Below, piece by piece: positions 16,822-25,697 of a stretch of DNA of 64,000 bases; positions within the stretch are counted from its first letter, which is position 1; every line of letters starts with the position of its first letter. The notes below the pieces were generated by a model that was not told the origin of the DNA, did no database searches, and saw only the letters and a list, made by a program, of their open reading frames with translations. Source of the DNA: Nitrospira sp. (GTDB lineage: Bacteria > Nitrospirota > Nitrospiria > Nitrospirales > Nitrospiraceae); assembly GCA_018242765.1 (NCBI GenBank), contig JAFEBH010000020.1, forward strand, positions 62,001 through 126,000, in the 5' to 3' direction. Position numbers and translations under genes: made by a program.

Positions 16822-17209
16822 AAATGACCCCGCTCGCACGAACCCTGTTCAGAATCTCTCGCCGCTCCTCGTTGAGCCTGGCATAGTCAGAGTACACATA
16901 CATTTCGAATTCTCGACGAGCCGGTCCATTCGGCGAATCTAGGCATTCTCCGGTTGAGATGACTTGCATCCGCATAACGGTAGATGCGGTACGAAGATCC
17001 ACGAGATCCACATCACAGTGCAGGCGAGTGGCTAACTCCTGAGCGAGTTCAAAACGACGCAATGCCGGTATCGGATTGCATGTCAGCACGGCGAGATCTA
17101 CGTCGCTGTCCGGACGGGTCCCCCCCTTTGTGCATGAGCCGAATCGATACAGAGCGATGAGATCAAGGACGGTCTGCCTGAAGAATTCGATCAACGCATG
17201 GTCATTCAT
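16814..17209 (-). CDS. mntA: MntA-family minimal nucleotidyltransferase antitoxin
   Basis: 131 residues with the nucleotidyltransferase signature G24-S25 ... D36-V-D38 (YRFGSCTKGGTRPDSDVDLAV) and a later acidic strand (CDVDLVDLRTA). In known systems MntA transfers AMP to a HepT tyrosine and so blocks the RNase. It precedes and overlaps hepT. The pair lies between two copies of the ribE 3' end, which suggests arrival by recombination. No other gene of an insertion element is seen. Confidence 0.88.
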   Translation of the reverse strand: MNDHALIEFFRQTVLDLIALYRFGSCTKGGTRPDSDVDLAVLTCNPIPALRRFELAQELATRLHCDVDLVDLRTASTVMRMQVISTGECLDSPNGPARREFEMYVYSDYARLNEERREILNRVRASGVIYG

Positions 17210-17484
17210 AAAGAACTCTCAGCTCTGACCAGCTCAGGCTACTGGTTCAATCACATCCTGTCAATCTAGACCCGATTCTTCATGAGCCCCTCTCCTACGT
17301 CTCGACAGCTTCGTCACGAGCCGTCCTGCACAATGTTGGTTGGTTAGGACTCCTGAGGATTGATTCCATTTTTCGGCAGGGTTTTTTTACGAAGGAATCA
17401 GAGAATTTCGCAACCCAGCGGCGGAGGCGACCGCGTCCCCTCAGCGAGACCATGTTTCAATAACTGAAGGCTGACTGCGACACA

Positions 17485-18138
17485 TTAGATGAGCCCGCGT
17501 TTCTGCAGGTACTCTGTATCGATGCTGATGGTGGGTTTAGCAAGCTGGCCACGCTCTTGGAGCAGGCGCTCGACGTACTTCCCGATGAGGTCGGATTCAA
17601 GATTCACAGTATCATTGACCTGCTTGAGGCCCAGTATGGTTACCTTGGCCGTATGAGGAATAATGGCGACGCTGAACCCCTGCTCCGTCACCGCATTGAT
17701 CGTGAGGCTGATGCCATCGACGGTAATGGAGCCCTTTGTGACACAATAGCGCAGAATCTCCGGAGGCACTCCGATGGTGAACACGATGGCATTGGCGTCT
17801 TGCTGTCGACTACGAATCACCCCCACTCCATCCACATGGCCAGCCACCAGGTGCCCGCCGATGCGCTCGTTGAGCTTCATAGCCCGTTCGAGATTGACCG
17901 GCATACCTACGGCGAAACCGCCGAGCGTCGTGACGGAAAGGGTCTCAGGCGAAACTTCCACCGAAAAGTCGCGCTCGCTTCGTGAGACCACCGTCAGACA
18001 AATTCCGTTGACACTCACGCTGTCACCGATTTTGAGATCACTCATCACCGTCGAGGCCAAGATCGTGAGCTTGGCTCCGGACAGGGACTTGTTCATCACC
18101 GTAATTGCGCCCATTTCTTCGACAATACCGGTAAACAT
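17485..18138 (-). CDS. ribE: Riboflavin synthase, alpha subunit
   Basis: 217 residues, the standard length. The enzyme dismutates two 6,7-dimethyl-8-ribityllumazine molecules to riboflavin. It has the typical start MFTGIVEEMG and two similar lumazine-binding halves: first VNGICLTVV ... VSPETL, second VDGISLTIN ... IIPHTAK with GGHLVAGHVDGVG between. Its ATG (18136-18138) overlaps the stop of a 39-residue membrane ORF by one base (TGATG), so translation is probably coupled. It ends a long operon that also contains ribD. Its 3' end is duplicated at 16189-16353. Confidence 0.95.
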   Translation of the reverse strand: MFTGIVEEMGAITVMNKSLSGAKLTILASTVMSDLKIGDSVSVNGICLTVVSRSERDFSVEVSPETLSVTTLGGFAVGMPVNLERAMKLNERIGGHLVAGHVDGVGVIRSRQQDANAIVFTIGVPPEILRYCVTKGSITVDGISLTINAVTEQGFSVAIIPHTAKVTILGLKQVNDTVNLESDLIGKYVERLLQERGQLAKPTISIDTEYLQKRGLI

Positions 18139-18257
18139 CAGTCTTCTTTCCTCATAATGATCTGTTTCACCACATAGACGAACAGGACGAGTAATACCAC
18201 CACGCCTATAATAGCCAGCCCACCGATAACCAGATTTTCCGTCGCCATTTCCTTCAT
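18138..18257 (-). CDS. 39-residue single-TM protein coupled to ribE
   Basis: Reading the minus strand from ATG at 18255-18257 gives MKEMATENLVIGGLAIIGVV..., one strong hydrophobic helix (residues 9-30) and a charged C-terminal end (KQIIMRKED). The stop shares one base with the ribE start. An internal ATG at 18246-18248 is a possible alternative start. No strong ribosome site is visible for either, so expression would depend on read-through from the MFS gene 27 bases upstream. Function unknown. Confidence 0.5.
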   Translation of the reverse strand: MKEMATENLVIGGLAIIGVVVLLVLFVYVVKQIIMRKED

Positions 18258-18284
18258 AAGACGCCCATTATAGCCCACCCATTC

Positions 18285-19469
18285 TCACGATGGTACGGTC
18301 TCCAGTCGTGAGATTGTCACCCAAAACACGCCAGCTGCAACCAATTGGATCCCGGCAATAATAGCAAAGGCCATGGGATAACTCAGATTCGCAATCAGCA
18401 AACCGGCCAGCAACGGACCACTGGCATGGCCGATGTCCATGATCGTCCCCTGCATACCCATACCGGCGCCGAGCCGCTTGAACTCCGAACTGTCTGCGAC
18501 AAGGGCTGACGAAGACGATGAGACGACGGCCTCACCGAACCCAAACCCGGCGGACAACAAGAGGAGAATGGGAAACAGCGAGACAAATGGAATACAGACG
18601 AAGGTTCCCGCGCAAATACACAGCCCAAGGACAATCAGCGGCTGACGGCCGACCCGATCGGATACCCGGCCCATAATTGGCTTCGAAAAGAAAGAGGTGC
18701 CGGCCTGCATGGTGAATAGAAGACCAACTTCTCCCGGGTTCAAACCGGCCGACACTCCGTACAGCGGGAGAAACGCCATCAAAGCACCGTTCGCGATCAT
18801 CTTGGCCGCATCGGTCACACTGGTAATCAACACCTTGCGATTCTTGGCGACGGCAGCGAACCCTTTCCACATCTTGGACAGCACGACAGCCATCCCCTGC
18901 TCTTTCCGCTGGGGCACCGCAACGTCAAGATGCAGGCTATAGAACAACAGCATGCCGATACAGCCGAAAATGCCGGATGTGATGAACGCCGTCGAGAACC
19001 CAGCCGCATGGATGAGATATCCCCCGAGAAAGGGACCCAGCAGTGAGCCTGACTGCGTGCAGGCCGTATAGGTCCCGAGCGCTGCGCCACGCCGTTCACG
19101 GTAGAGCTCCGCCACGGTCGCCAGGGCACTTGGTGCGAAGATAGCCGTCGCAAGGCCGTGCAAAAACCGAAGCGCCGTCAATGCATCCACATCCGTAATG
19201 AAGGGATAGAGAAACGGAGGCAACCCGAAGGCTACTACACCAATTTTGAGCAACACACGCCGTCCATAGATATCCGAAAGGGCGCCGGACGGCAGTTTCA
19301 GCAGCACACCCGTGAGGGTTGACACGGATACGATCAGACCAATCCGTTCCGGACTCGCACCGAGCGATTCGGCAAATAGGGAAAGTGCCGGCATCCGCAC
19401 CATGTTGTAGCTGATGAAGGAAAAGATGCCGACCGTGCAGATCAGCATAAAGCTGCGTGAGGTCGTCAT
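18285..19469 (-). CDS. Major facilitator superfamily transporter
   Basis: 394 residues with about 12 transmembrane helices. The MFS loop 2-3 motif is present (LPSGALSDIYGRRVLLK), with its relaxed counterpart in the second half (KPIMGRVSDRVGRQPLIV), and helix 5 carries a motif-C-like Gly pattern (TACTQSGSLLGPFLGGYLI). It overlaps the previous gene by 4 bases. The substrate is not evident. Its place between ribD and ribE raises the possibility of a flavin-related or unrelated efflux role, which is speculation. Confidence 0.8.
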   Translation of the reverse strand: MTTSRSFMLICTVGIFSFISYNMVRMPALSLFAESLGASPERIGLIVSVSTLTGVLLKLPSGALSDIYGRRVLLKIGVVAFGLPPFLYPFITDVDALTALRFLHGLATAIFAPSALATVAELYRERRGAALGTYTACTQSGSLLGPFLGGYLIHAAGFSTAFITSGIFGCIGMLLFYSLHLDVAVPQRKEQGMAVVLSKMWKGFAAVAKNRKVLITSVTDAAKMIANGALMAFLPLYGVSAGLNPGEVGLLFTMQAGTSFFSKPIMGRVSDRVGRQPLIVLGLCICAGTFVCIPFVSLFPILLLLSAGFGFGEAVVSSSSSALVADSSEFKRLGAGMGMQGTIMDIGHASGPLLAGLLIANLSYPMAFAIIAGIQLVAAGVFWVTISRLETVPS

Positions 19470-20281
19470 GGGATGGTGTTGGCAGGCGAGATCGCCTGAG
19501 TGGAATCGAGTGGAGGGCCGAGCACTGTTCTCAAAAACGCCAGATGCTGCTCAGGCAACGACGGGGGCTGTTCCGCTTCACGCAACACACGGGAAGGTTG
19601 CTGTCGTATGGCTACGCCTAATCGATGGACGGTCTCAACTCCCTTCTGGAGTTTGCTCGTCACCATGCCGCGTATCAGCGGGTGCAGAAAGGACACCAAT
19701 CCTGACAGGAACAGATTGTCCAATTTGGTATAGGCCACAATCGTACTGTCCATGTCTTCGTTCCCCAGATGATCTCGCACCACAGCCATTCGGAGAAACA
19801 CGACGGCCTTCCCTCTGATATGCGGCAGCAACCGACTTTCATGAGAGCCGTCCAATAAGTAAATCCGAGACTCCGCATCCTCATAGACAAGGGTCACAAA
19901 TCCCTTCGTCCCTTCCCCATCATCGCCCCAGAATCGTCGCTCTCCCCAGGCTTGAGAATGATACGAACCGAGACCAAGGCGACGAATCAATGTGGCGGCA
20001 AACGGTGGCTCACCAAGCAGGTATCGATAGAGTGGCTCTGACATGGCCACTCGGATGGGACCGACCCGGGTAACTGTCGTATGCGACTTAATAATCGTGT
20101 GAAGCTGGCAGGTCCATTTCGAAGGAATCCGCTCAACCGGAAACGTCAGGTCTCCATGAACGGGTGAAAGACTGCAGCTCTCTGCTCGTACCGTCCCAGC
20201 GAAGAACACGAGGGCGACTCCCAGCAGAAGAGCCCATCGGCATGAACCCTGTTCCCAGGTGAAGACCTTTGCCACGTTCAT
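19466..20281 (-). CDS. Exported protein of unknown function
   Basis: 271 residues with a signal peptide (MNVAKVFTWEQGSCRWALLL..., cleavage near VRAES). The mature part has VERIPSKWTCQLHTIIKSH and a beta-rich core ending in a helix (LFLSGLVSFLHPLIRGMVTSKL). The latter is reminiscent of START-like lipid-binding folds, as is the other periplasmic protein at 63296, but the similarity is only structural guesswork. It overlaps both neighbours by 4 bases, so it is translationally coupled to the esterase and the MFS transporter. Confidence 0.65.
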   Translation of the reverse strand: MNVAKVFTWEQGSCRWALLLGVALVFFAGTVRAESCSLSPVHGDLTFPVERIPSKWTCQLHTIIKSHTTVTRVGPIRVAMSEPLYRYLLGEPPFAATLIRRLGLGSYHSQAWGERRFWGDDGEGTKGFVTLVYEDAESRIYLLDGSHESRLLPHIRGKAVVFLRMAVVRDHLGNEDMDSTIVAYTKLDNLFLSGLVSFLHPLIRGMVTSKLQKGVETVHRLGVAIRQQPSRVLREAEQPPSLPEQHLAFLRTVLGPPLDSTQAISPANTIP

Positions 20282-21567
20282 GGATCCGACGTTGGGACTG
20301 CAATGGGGAGCTGAATGGTGAAAAGCCGTTGAGGATCTCGCCTGAGCCTGGCTTGACGCAGCACGGTTTCCACCGATGGCGTGACAGTCCCTGCAAACGA
20401 TACCGCGCCGTTCGTGATCACGGTCAAGGGCTTGGCCGGATCAATCAGAGACTCGTTCAAAAACAGGCTGTACCGTCGAACATGGTGCGTCTGTACCTCG
20501 ACCCGATTCCCTTCTCGGATGGCGACATCCAGTTTTGCATAGTCACGCCGCTTGATTCGCTCATCTCGTTTATCCACCAGATCGTCGGAAAACGCCGCGA
20601 TTGGATCAGTCGAATCCAGGCGTACCCAGTTAAACGGTTGAAAATGGCTCCCATCTCGCACGAGGGTGAGCCTCGTCGGCAAAGGCTCACGGCGTTGACT
20701 ATTGAACCAGGCCACAAGATCAGGCAACTCTTCCTTGGGGAAATAATGTCCCCCCGCCATGGGATGTTCTCGTTCATGTTCTCGATACACGTATGAATAG
20801 CCGAGCACATCCAGTTCTCGGGCGATCGAACGACTCAGATCCACCGGCATCACCTGATCTTTTTCGCCGTGAATGATATAAACCGGTGTGTGACGAAGAT
20901 TCGCGAGAAAGGGCATAAGTACCGCGTCGAGCCCACTCGCCATCGGCGCGATGCCGGCAAAGACCGGTGCATGATGCATTCCAATAAGCCAGGCTCCGAT
21001 TCCACCATTCGACATGCCGGTCAGAAAAATCCGGTTCGGATCGACGTGATAGCGCGTGCGAAGGTCTCGGATTGTTGCCAGGACCAGTTCTTCCGCACGT
21101 CTCGTAAACCAGGCTCCGGACGGATAGGTCGGACAGGCCAAGAGATAGTCTTCACCCAACCTGGTCCTCCAGCGCTCCAAATATTCCTCGCCGGTAAAGC
21201 CAAATCCGTGCAGACACACAACCAGGGAATAGGGCTTTGACGCTTGGTATGTCGATGGAATGAGCAGGGACAGTGGATAGGTTTGTCCACGGATCACGAT
21301 CTGTTCCTGTGGAAGATTCCCGACAGGCTGGAGTTGGTAGGTTCGGCCGGTCCGTATCAGTTGAGAAACGCGGTCAATGGACGCATTCTTGTCGGCAAGG
21401 ATATCCTGCAGCAACCGTTCCGCTGCCTCACCATCGGACGCATCCAGATACTGGAAGACGCGCGAAGCAAGGTCCATGTCCAGCGGTCCCGCCTCCTCTG
21501 CGAAACTGGAAGCAGGAGCGCCGGCAAGCAAGACCAATAGGATCAGACTTCCGACGGAAGCAATCAC
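20278..21567 (-). CDS. Exported alpha/beta-hydrolase, PHB-depolymerase/esterase-like, with a C-terminal extension
   Basis: 429 residues with a signal peptide ending near SSFAEE. The hydrolase domain (about 85-295) has the oxyanion segment LVVCLHGFGFTGEEY, the nucleophile S186 in GMSNGG, the acid Asp in HGEKDQVMP and the His in HPMAGGHYFP. This layout matches secreted LpqC/PHB-depolymerase-like esterases. About 130 extra residues follow, beta-rich and ending in a region with two strands (LFLNESLIDPAKPLTVITNG). The natural ester is unknown. It overlaps ribD and the next gene by 4 bases each. Confidence 0.75.
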   Translation of the reverse strand: MIASVGSLILLVLLAGAPASSFAEEAGPLDMDLASRVFQYLDASDGEAAERLLQDILADKNASIDRVSQLIRTGRTYQLQPVGNLPQEQIVIRGQTYPLSLLIPSTYQASKPYSLVVCLHGFGFTGEEYLERWRTRLGEDYLLACPTYPSGAWFTRRAEELVLATIRDLRTRYHVDPNRIFLTGMSNGGIGAWLIGMHHAPVFAGIAPMASGLDAVLMPFLANLRHTPVYIIHGEKDQVMPVDLSRSIARELDVLGYSYVYREHEREHPMAGGHYFPKEELPDLVAWFNSQRREPLPTRLTLVRDGSHFQPFNWVRLDSTDPIAAFSDDLVDKRDERIKRRDYAKLDVAIREGNRVEVQTHHVRRYSLFLNESLIDPAKPLTVITNGAVSFAGTVTPSVETVLRQARLRRDPQRLFTIQLPIAVPTSDP

Positions 21568-22682
21568 AGATCTCCTTCTACCACCAAATCATGACCAACC
21601 AACCTGGTCACCACATGCCGCAATGCAATCGCACTTGCCATCCGTGCCGGACTCTCCCCCCCGATCAACCCTTTCGCGTCCTGGCCGCCGAGCAGCAGTG
21701 GTGCTATATAGAGACAAACGTGATCGACCAACTTCCCCTTCAGCATCACCGCATTCACCTCACCTCCCCCCTCCAGCAAGAGAGACGTGATCCCGCGCCG
21801 ACCGAGCTCCTTCAGCAACGCAGGCAATGAGACCCGGCCGTGAATCGCCGGCAATGTCAGCACCTCGATACCTTTCGCTTGCATCACCGATCGTCGAGCC
21901 GCTGGAGCCGCAGCAGTGGTGGCAATCATGGTTTTGGCCTTGTCCTGATGAGCCAGGACCCGTGCCTTGAGCGGAGTACGCAATCGGCTATCGAGAACAA
22001 TGCGAAGCGGCTGCCGTGGAGTCAGCTTCTCGAGCCCTCCCCCTGACCTCGCCGTTAACGCAGGATTATCGATCAAGACCGTTCCCATCCCCACGAGTAC
22101 CGCGTCTATCCTCCCGCGGAGCTGATGAACTTCTCTCCTGGACAACGCTCCGGTAATCCATCGAGATTGGCCAGAAGCGGTCGCTAACTGTCCGTCGAGC
22201 GTGATGCCGGCCTTGAGTGTCACGTATGGGCGGCCGGTCTTCATCCAATGGCAATAAACCTTGTTCAGCTTTTCTGCTTCGGTTCTGGCTACTCCGACCG
22301 TGACTAAGAGTCCGGCTCGGCGAAGCGCAGCAACGCCTTTTCCCTTCACGGCTGGGTTCGGATCCGGCATCGCAATGACGACACGGCTGACACCAGCGAG
22401 AAGGATTTCTGGAACGCAGGGAGGAGTTCGTTTCTTGAGATGGCAACAGGGCTCAAGTGTCACGTAGAGTACGGCGCCTCGTGCCTGTGCTCCGGCTCGC
22501 TGTAAGGCGAGTATTTCTGCGTGAGGAGTTCCGGGTCGGAGATGAAAACCCTGTCCGACGATCCGGCCCTGTTTGACAACGACGGCGCCGACCATTGGAT
22601 TCGGGCTCGTCGTTCCCTGGCCCTTCGCTGCTAGGCGAAGGGCCAGGGTCATATAGTGGAGATCTCGTGTACGGTCGGTCAC
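21564..22682 (-). CDS. ribD: Bifunctional riboflavin biosynthesis deaminase/reductase
   Basis: 372 residues, standard for RibD. The N-terminal deaminase has the zinc site H54-A-E56 (GTPHAEILAL) and the EPCCHLKKRTPPC segment with C79 and C89. The C-terminal NADPH-dependent reductase begins after about residue 148 (RPYVTLKAGITLDGQLA...) and includes LLLEGGGEVNAVML. It catalyses the second and third steps of riboflavin synthesis. It overlaps ppdK upstream and the esterase downstream by 4 bases, and shares an operon with ribE. Confidence 0.95.
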   Translation of the reverse strand: MTDRTRDLHYMTLALRLAAKGQGTTSPNPMVGAVVVKQGRIVGQGFHLRPGTPHAEILALQRAGAQARGAVLYVTLEPCCHLKKRTPPCVPEILLAGVSRVVIAMPDPNPAVKGKGVAALRRAGLLVTVGVARTEAEKLNKVYCHWMKTGRPYVTLKAGITLDGQLATASGQSRWITGALSRREVHQLRGRIDAVLVGMGTVLIDNPALTARSGGGLEKLTPRQPLRIVLDSRLRTPLKARVLAHQDKAKTMIATTAAAPAARRSVMQAKGIEVLTLPAIHGRVSLPALLKELGRRGITSLLLEGGGEVNAVMLKGKLVDHVCLYIAPLLLGGQDAKGLIGGESPARMASAIALRHVVTRLVGHDLVVEGDL

Positions 22683-25513
22683 CGTTTCTTGCGGCTACCT
22701 ACTGATGTCTTGGGCGACGGCCTCGCTCGCTTTGACAGCGATGTTGGCATCTTGGGGGACTTCACCGTCTTGACACGCGCAGCCGCAGTTTTCTTGGATG
22801 TGGCTGGCTTGGCAGATGCTTGGGCGATCGCTGCCTGTGCCGCCGCCAACCGCGCAATTGCCACGCGGAATGGGGAACAGCTGACATAATCCAACCCCAA
22901 TTGATGACAGAACTCGACGGAACTGGGATCGCCGCCATGTTCACCGCAAATCCCCAGCTTAATATTCTCTCGCGTCTTGCGCCCGCCCGCAATCGCTTGC
23001 TCCATCAGTGACCCGACACCTTCTCGATCAAGCACCGCGAAAGGATCCGAGTCCATGATCTTTTCGGTCCTATAGAAGTCGATGAACTTGGCCGCATCAT
23101 CGCGCGAGAAACCGAATGTCGTCTGCGTCAAGTCGTTCGTCCCGAAGGAGAAGAACTCCGCCTCCTGCGCGATCCGATCAGCCGTTACCGCCGCACGCGG
23201 CAACTCAATCATCGTCCCGACCAGGTAATTCAACTTCACGCCGTAGCGTTTCATCGTCTCTTGGGCCACTTCTTTTACCAAGTCTTTTTGCGATTTCATT
23301 TCGGAAACCATACCGACGAGCGGGATCATGATCTCCGGCACGATCTTCTTCCCTTCCTTCGCCAACTCACAGGCCGCCTCCATAATCGCCCGGGCCTGCA
23401 TGCGTGTGATCTCCGGCATCGTAATCCCGAGCCGACAGCCCCGAAGCCCGAGCATCGGATTGAACTCATGGAGTTCTTCGACACGAGTCAGCAAGCGGCG
23501 TTTCTCCTCGAGTTTCGGCCCGTCGTTCGCCGTCAATTCCAGCTGCGCGATCTCCACCATCAATTCTTCCCGCTTGGGCAAGAACTCGTGGAGCGGCGGA
23601 TCAAGTAAACGGATCGTGACCGGAAAGCCTTCCATTTCCCGATAGAGACCGATGAAATCTTGTTTCTGCAGCGGCAGCAGCTGATCGAGGAATTTCTCAC
23701 GCTCTTCCTTCGTCCGTGCCAAGATCATCTTCTGCATGATCGAGATACGATCTTCGGCGAAGAACATATGTTCGGTCCGGCACAATCCGATGCCTTCAGC
23801 CCCGAACCCCCGCGCAATCTTCGCCTGATCCGGCACATCGGCATTCGCCCGGACGCGCAACCGACGTTCGGCATCGGCCCATGCGAGCAACGTGGCAAAC
23901 AGCTGGTACTTCTCGGACTTCTTGGCATCCAGTTTCCCTTGCACCACTTGAATGATTTCCGACTCCACCACCGGCACATCACCGTCATACACATTCCCGG
24001 TTGATCCGTTGACGGAAAGATAATCTCCCTCGTGAAACACTTTCGAACCGATCCTCACTGATTGGGCATCGATCACCTGGACCGCCTCGCAACCGGCCAC
24101 GCAGACCTTCCCCATCTGCCGTGCCACCACGGCGGCGTGCGAGGTCATCCCGCCACGTGCCGTCAAGAACCCGGTTGCCGCGTTCATGCCGTGAATATCG
24201 TCCGGGCTGGTTTCGTCGCGAACCAACACCACGCGCTGACCGGCCGCTTTCATTTCCACCGCACGATCCGGCGTCAGCGCGATCTTCCCCGCTGCCGCGC
24301 CTGGCCCGGCCGGCAGCCCTTTCCCCAATGGCGTCGAACTGGATTCGACCTTTGAGTCGAAAATCGGGTAGAGATATTGGGCTAATTGATCGGGACCCAC
24401 ACGCTGCACGGCTTCTCGCTTCGTGATCAGTCCTTCTTTCACCATCTCGACCGCGATCCGAACGGCTGAGATGCCGGTACGCTTCCCGACGCGCGTTTGG
24501 AGCATGTAGAGCTTGCCCTCCTGGATGGTAAATTCCAGGTCGAGCATATCTCGGTAATGTTTTTCGAGCTTCTTATAGGTGTGTTCGAGTTCCTTATAGG
24601 CAGCCGGGACATTCGTGGCCAGCGCGGTGACCGGCAGCGGCGTTCTGATGCCGGCGACCACATCTTCGCCCTGGGCGTTCATCAGACATTCGCCGAAGAA
24701 TGTATGTTCACCGGTATTCGGGTCGCGAGTGAAGGCCACACCGGTTCCGCTCGTGTCCCCCATGTTGCCGAACACCATCGCGACGACATTGACCGCAGTC
24801 CCCCAATGGTCGGGGATCCCGTTCAACCGCCGATAGGTAATCGCCCGTGCGCCGTTCCACGATGAGAATACCGCGTTGATCGCCATTTTCAATTGCTCAT
24901 TCGGATCGTCCGGAAAATCTTTCCCGGTTTCCTCCTTGACCAACGACTTGAATCGTCCGACGAGGTCTCGCAACGCCCGCGCGTCCAATTGCGTCTCGTG
25001 CGTGACGCCCATTTCCTCTTTCTTATGGTTCAGGATCGCTTCGAAATGTTCGCGAGGAACCCCCATGACGATGCTGCCGAACATCGTGACGAAGCGACGG
25101 TAACTATCCTGAGCAAACCGTTCGTTCCTTGTCTTCGCAGCCAGCCCCTCGACCGTCTTCAGCGTGAGCCCTACGTTGAGTACCGTATCCATCATGCCGG
25201 GCATCGAAGCACGCGCACCGGATCGCACCGACACCAGCAGGGGCTTCTCGGGATCGCCGAACTTCATCCCCATGGACCGCTCGACACGTTTCAGCGCGGC
25301 CAGTGCCGTGTCCCACATCCCCGGCGGATATTTCTTCCCCTGCTTGTAGTATTCGATGCAAGCTTCTGTGGTGATAGTAAAACCAGGTGGGACGGAGATA
25401 CGGAGATTCGTCATCTCGGCCAATCCCGCACCTTTTCCGCCGAGCAACTCCTTCATATTGGAGGTACCCTCGGCTTTTCCGTCTCCGAAGTAGTAGACGT
25501 ATTTCTTTGCCAC
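22679..25513 (-). CDS. ppdK: Pyruvate, phosphate dikinase with a basic C-terminal tail
   Basis: 944 residues from GTG with AGGAG 7 bases upstream. PpdK interconverts pyruvate, ATP and phosphate with PEP, AMP and PPi. The nucleotide-binding N-terminus starts VYYFGDGKAEGTSNMKELLG, the phosphohistidine is H459 in GGMTSHAAVVAR, and the PEP-binding C-terminal barrel ends with the catalytic C856 in GICGEHGGDPSS. The last ~50 residues after AAQAAIAQ are a Lys/Ser/Thr/Pro-rich tail (SKKTAAARVKTVKSPKMP, then SLSKRARPSPKT) not part of the usual enzyme. It is the first gene of the operon containing ribD and ribE. Confidence 0.95.
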   Translation of the reverse strand: MAKKYVYYFGDGKAEGTSNMKELLGGKGAGLAEMTNLRISVPPGFTITTEACIEYYKQGKKYPPGMWDTALAALKRVERSMGMKFGDPEKPLLVSVRSGARASMPGMMDTVLNVGLTLKTVEGLAAKTRNERFAQDSYRRFVTMFGSIVMGVPREHFEAILNHKKEEMGVTHETQLDARALRDLVGRFKSLVKEETGKDFPDDPNEQLKMAINAVFSSWNGARAITYRRLNGIPDHWGTAVNVVAMVFGNMGDTSGTGVAFTRDPNTGEHTFFGECLMNAQGEDVVAGIRTPLPVTALATNVPAAYKELEHTYKKLEKHYRDMLDLEFTIQEGKLYMLQTRVGKRTGISAVRIAVEMVKEGLITKREAVQRVGPDQLAQYLYPIFDSKVESSSTPLGKGLPAGPGAAAGKIALTPDRAVEMKAAGQRVVLVRDETSPDDIHGMNAATGFLTARGGMTSHAAVVARQMGKVCVAGCEAVQVIDAQSVRIGSKVFHEGDYLSVNGSTGNVYDGDVPVVESEIIQVVQGKLDAKKSEKYQLFATLLAWADAERRLRVRANADVPDQAKIARGFGAEGIGLCRTEHMFFAEDRISIMQKMILARTKEEREKFLDQLLPLQKQDFIGLYREMEGFPVTIRLLDPPLHEFLPKREELMVEIAQLELTANDGPKLEEKRRLLTRVEELHEFNPMLGLRGCRLGITMPEITRMQARAIMEAACELAKEGKKIVPEIMIPLVGMVSEMKSQKDLVKEVAQETMKRYGVKLNYLVGTMIELPRAAVTADRIAQEAEFFSFGTNDLTQTTFGFSRDDAAKFIDFYRTEKIMDSDPFAVLDREGVGSLMEQAIAGGRKTRENIKLGICGEHGGDPSSVEFCHQLGLDYVSCSPFRVAIARLAAAQAAIAQASAKPATSKKTAAARVKTVKSPKMPTSLSKRARPSPKTSVGSRKKR

Positions 25514-25531
25514 GTGACTTCTCCTTCTCGT

Positions 25532-25606
25532 AGGATGCTGAACAAATCCGCCAGCGGCGTTCTGGTGTCTCTCAGCAGCCTTGTTGGACAGCCTGTCTCA
25601 GCATCC
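25532..25606 (-). repeat. Interspersed palindromic repeat, copy C (short form)
   Basis: On the minus strand it begins GGATGCTGAGACAGGCTGTC, continues CAACAAGGCTGC, and ends GCTGGCGGATTTGTTCAGCA then TCCT. These match both ends of copy A at 11017-11140, while the middle is about 50 bases shorter. It lies between the ppdK start and the membrane-protein gene upstream of it. Confidence 0.65.
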
Positions 25607-25697
25607 GGAAGTTATCTGGCGTTAACACCGCACCGAGAACCTCGGCCATCGCTTCAATACGAACCAAGTTCGCCGCAGCTTCCCAAGAACGCGCGGA

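Noticed and set aside
15469..17209. Prophage or integrative element
   Set aside because: No integrase, transposase, phage structural gene or tRNA target is visible; only an accessory patch with a ribE-end duplication can be supported.
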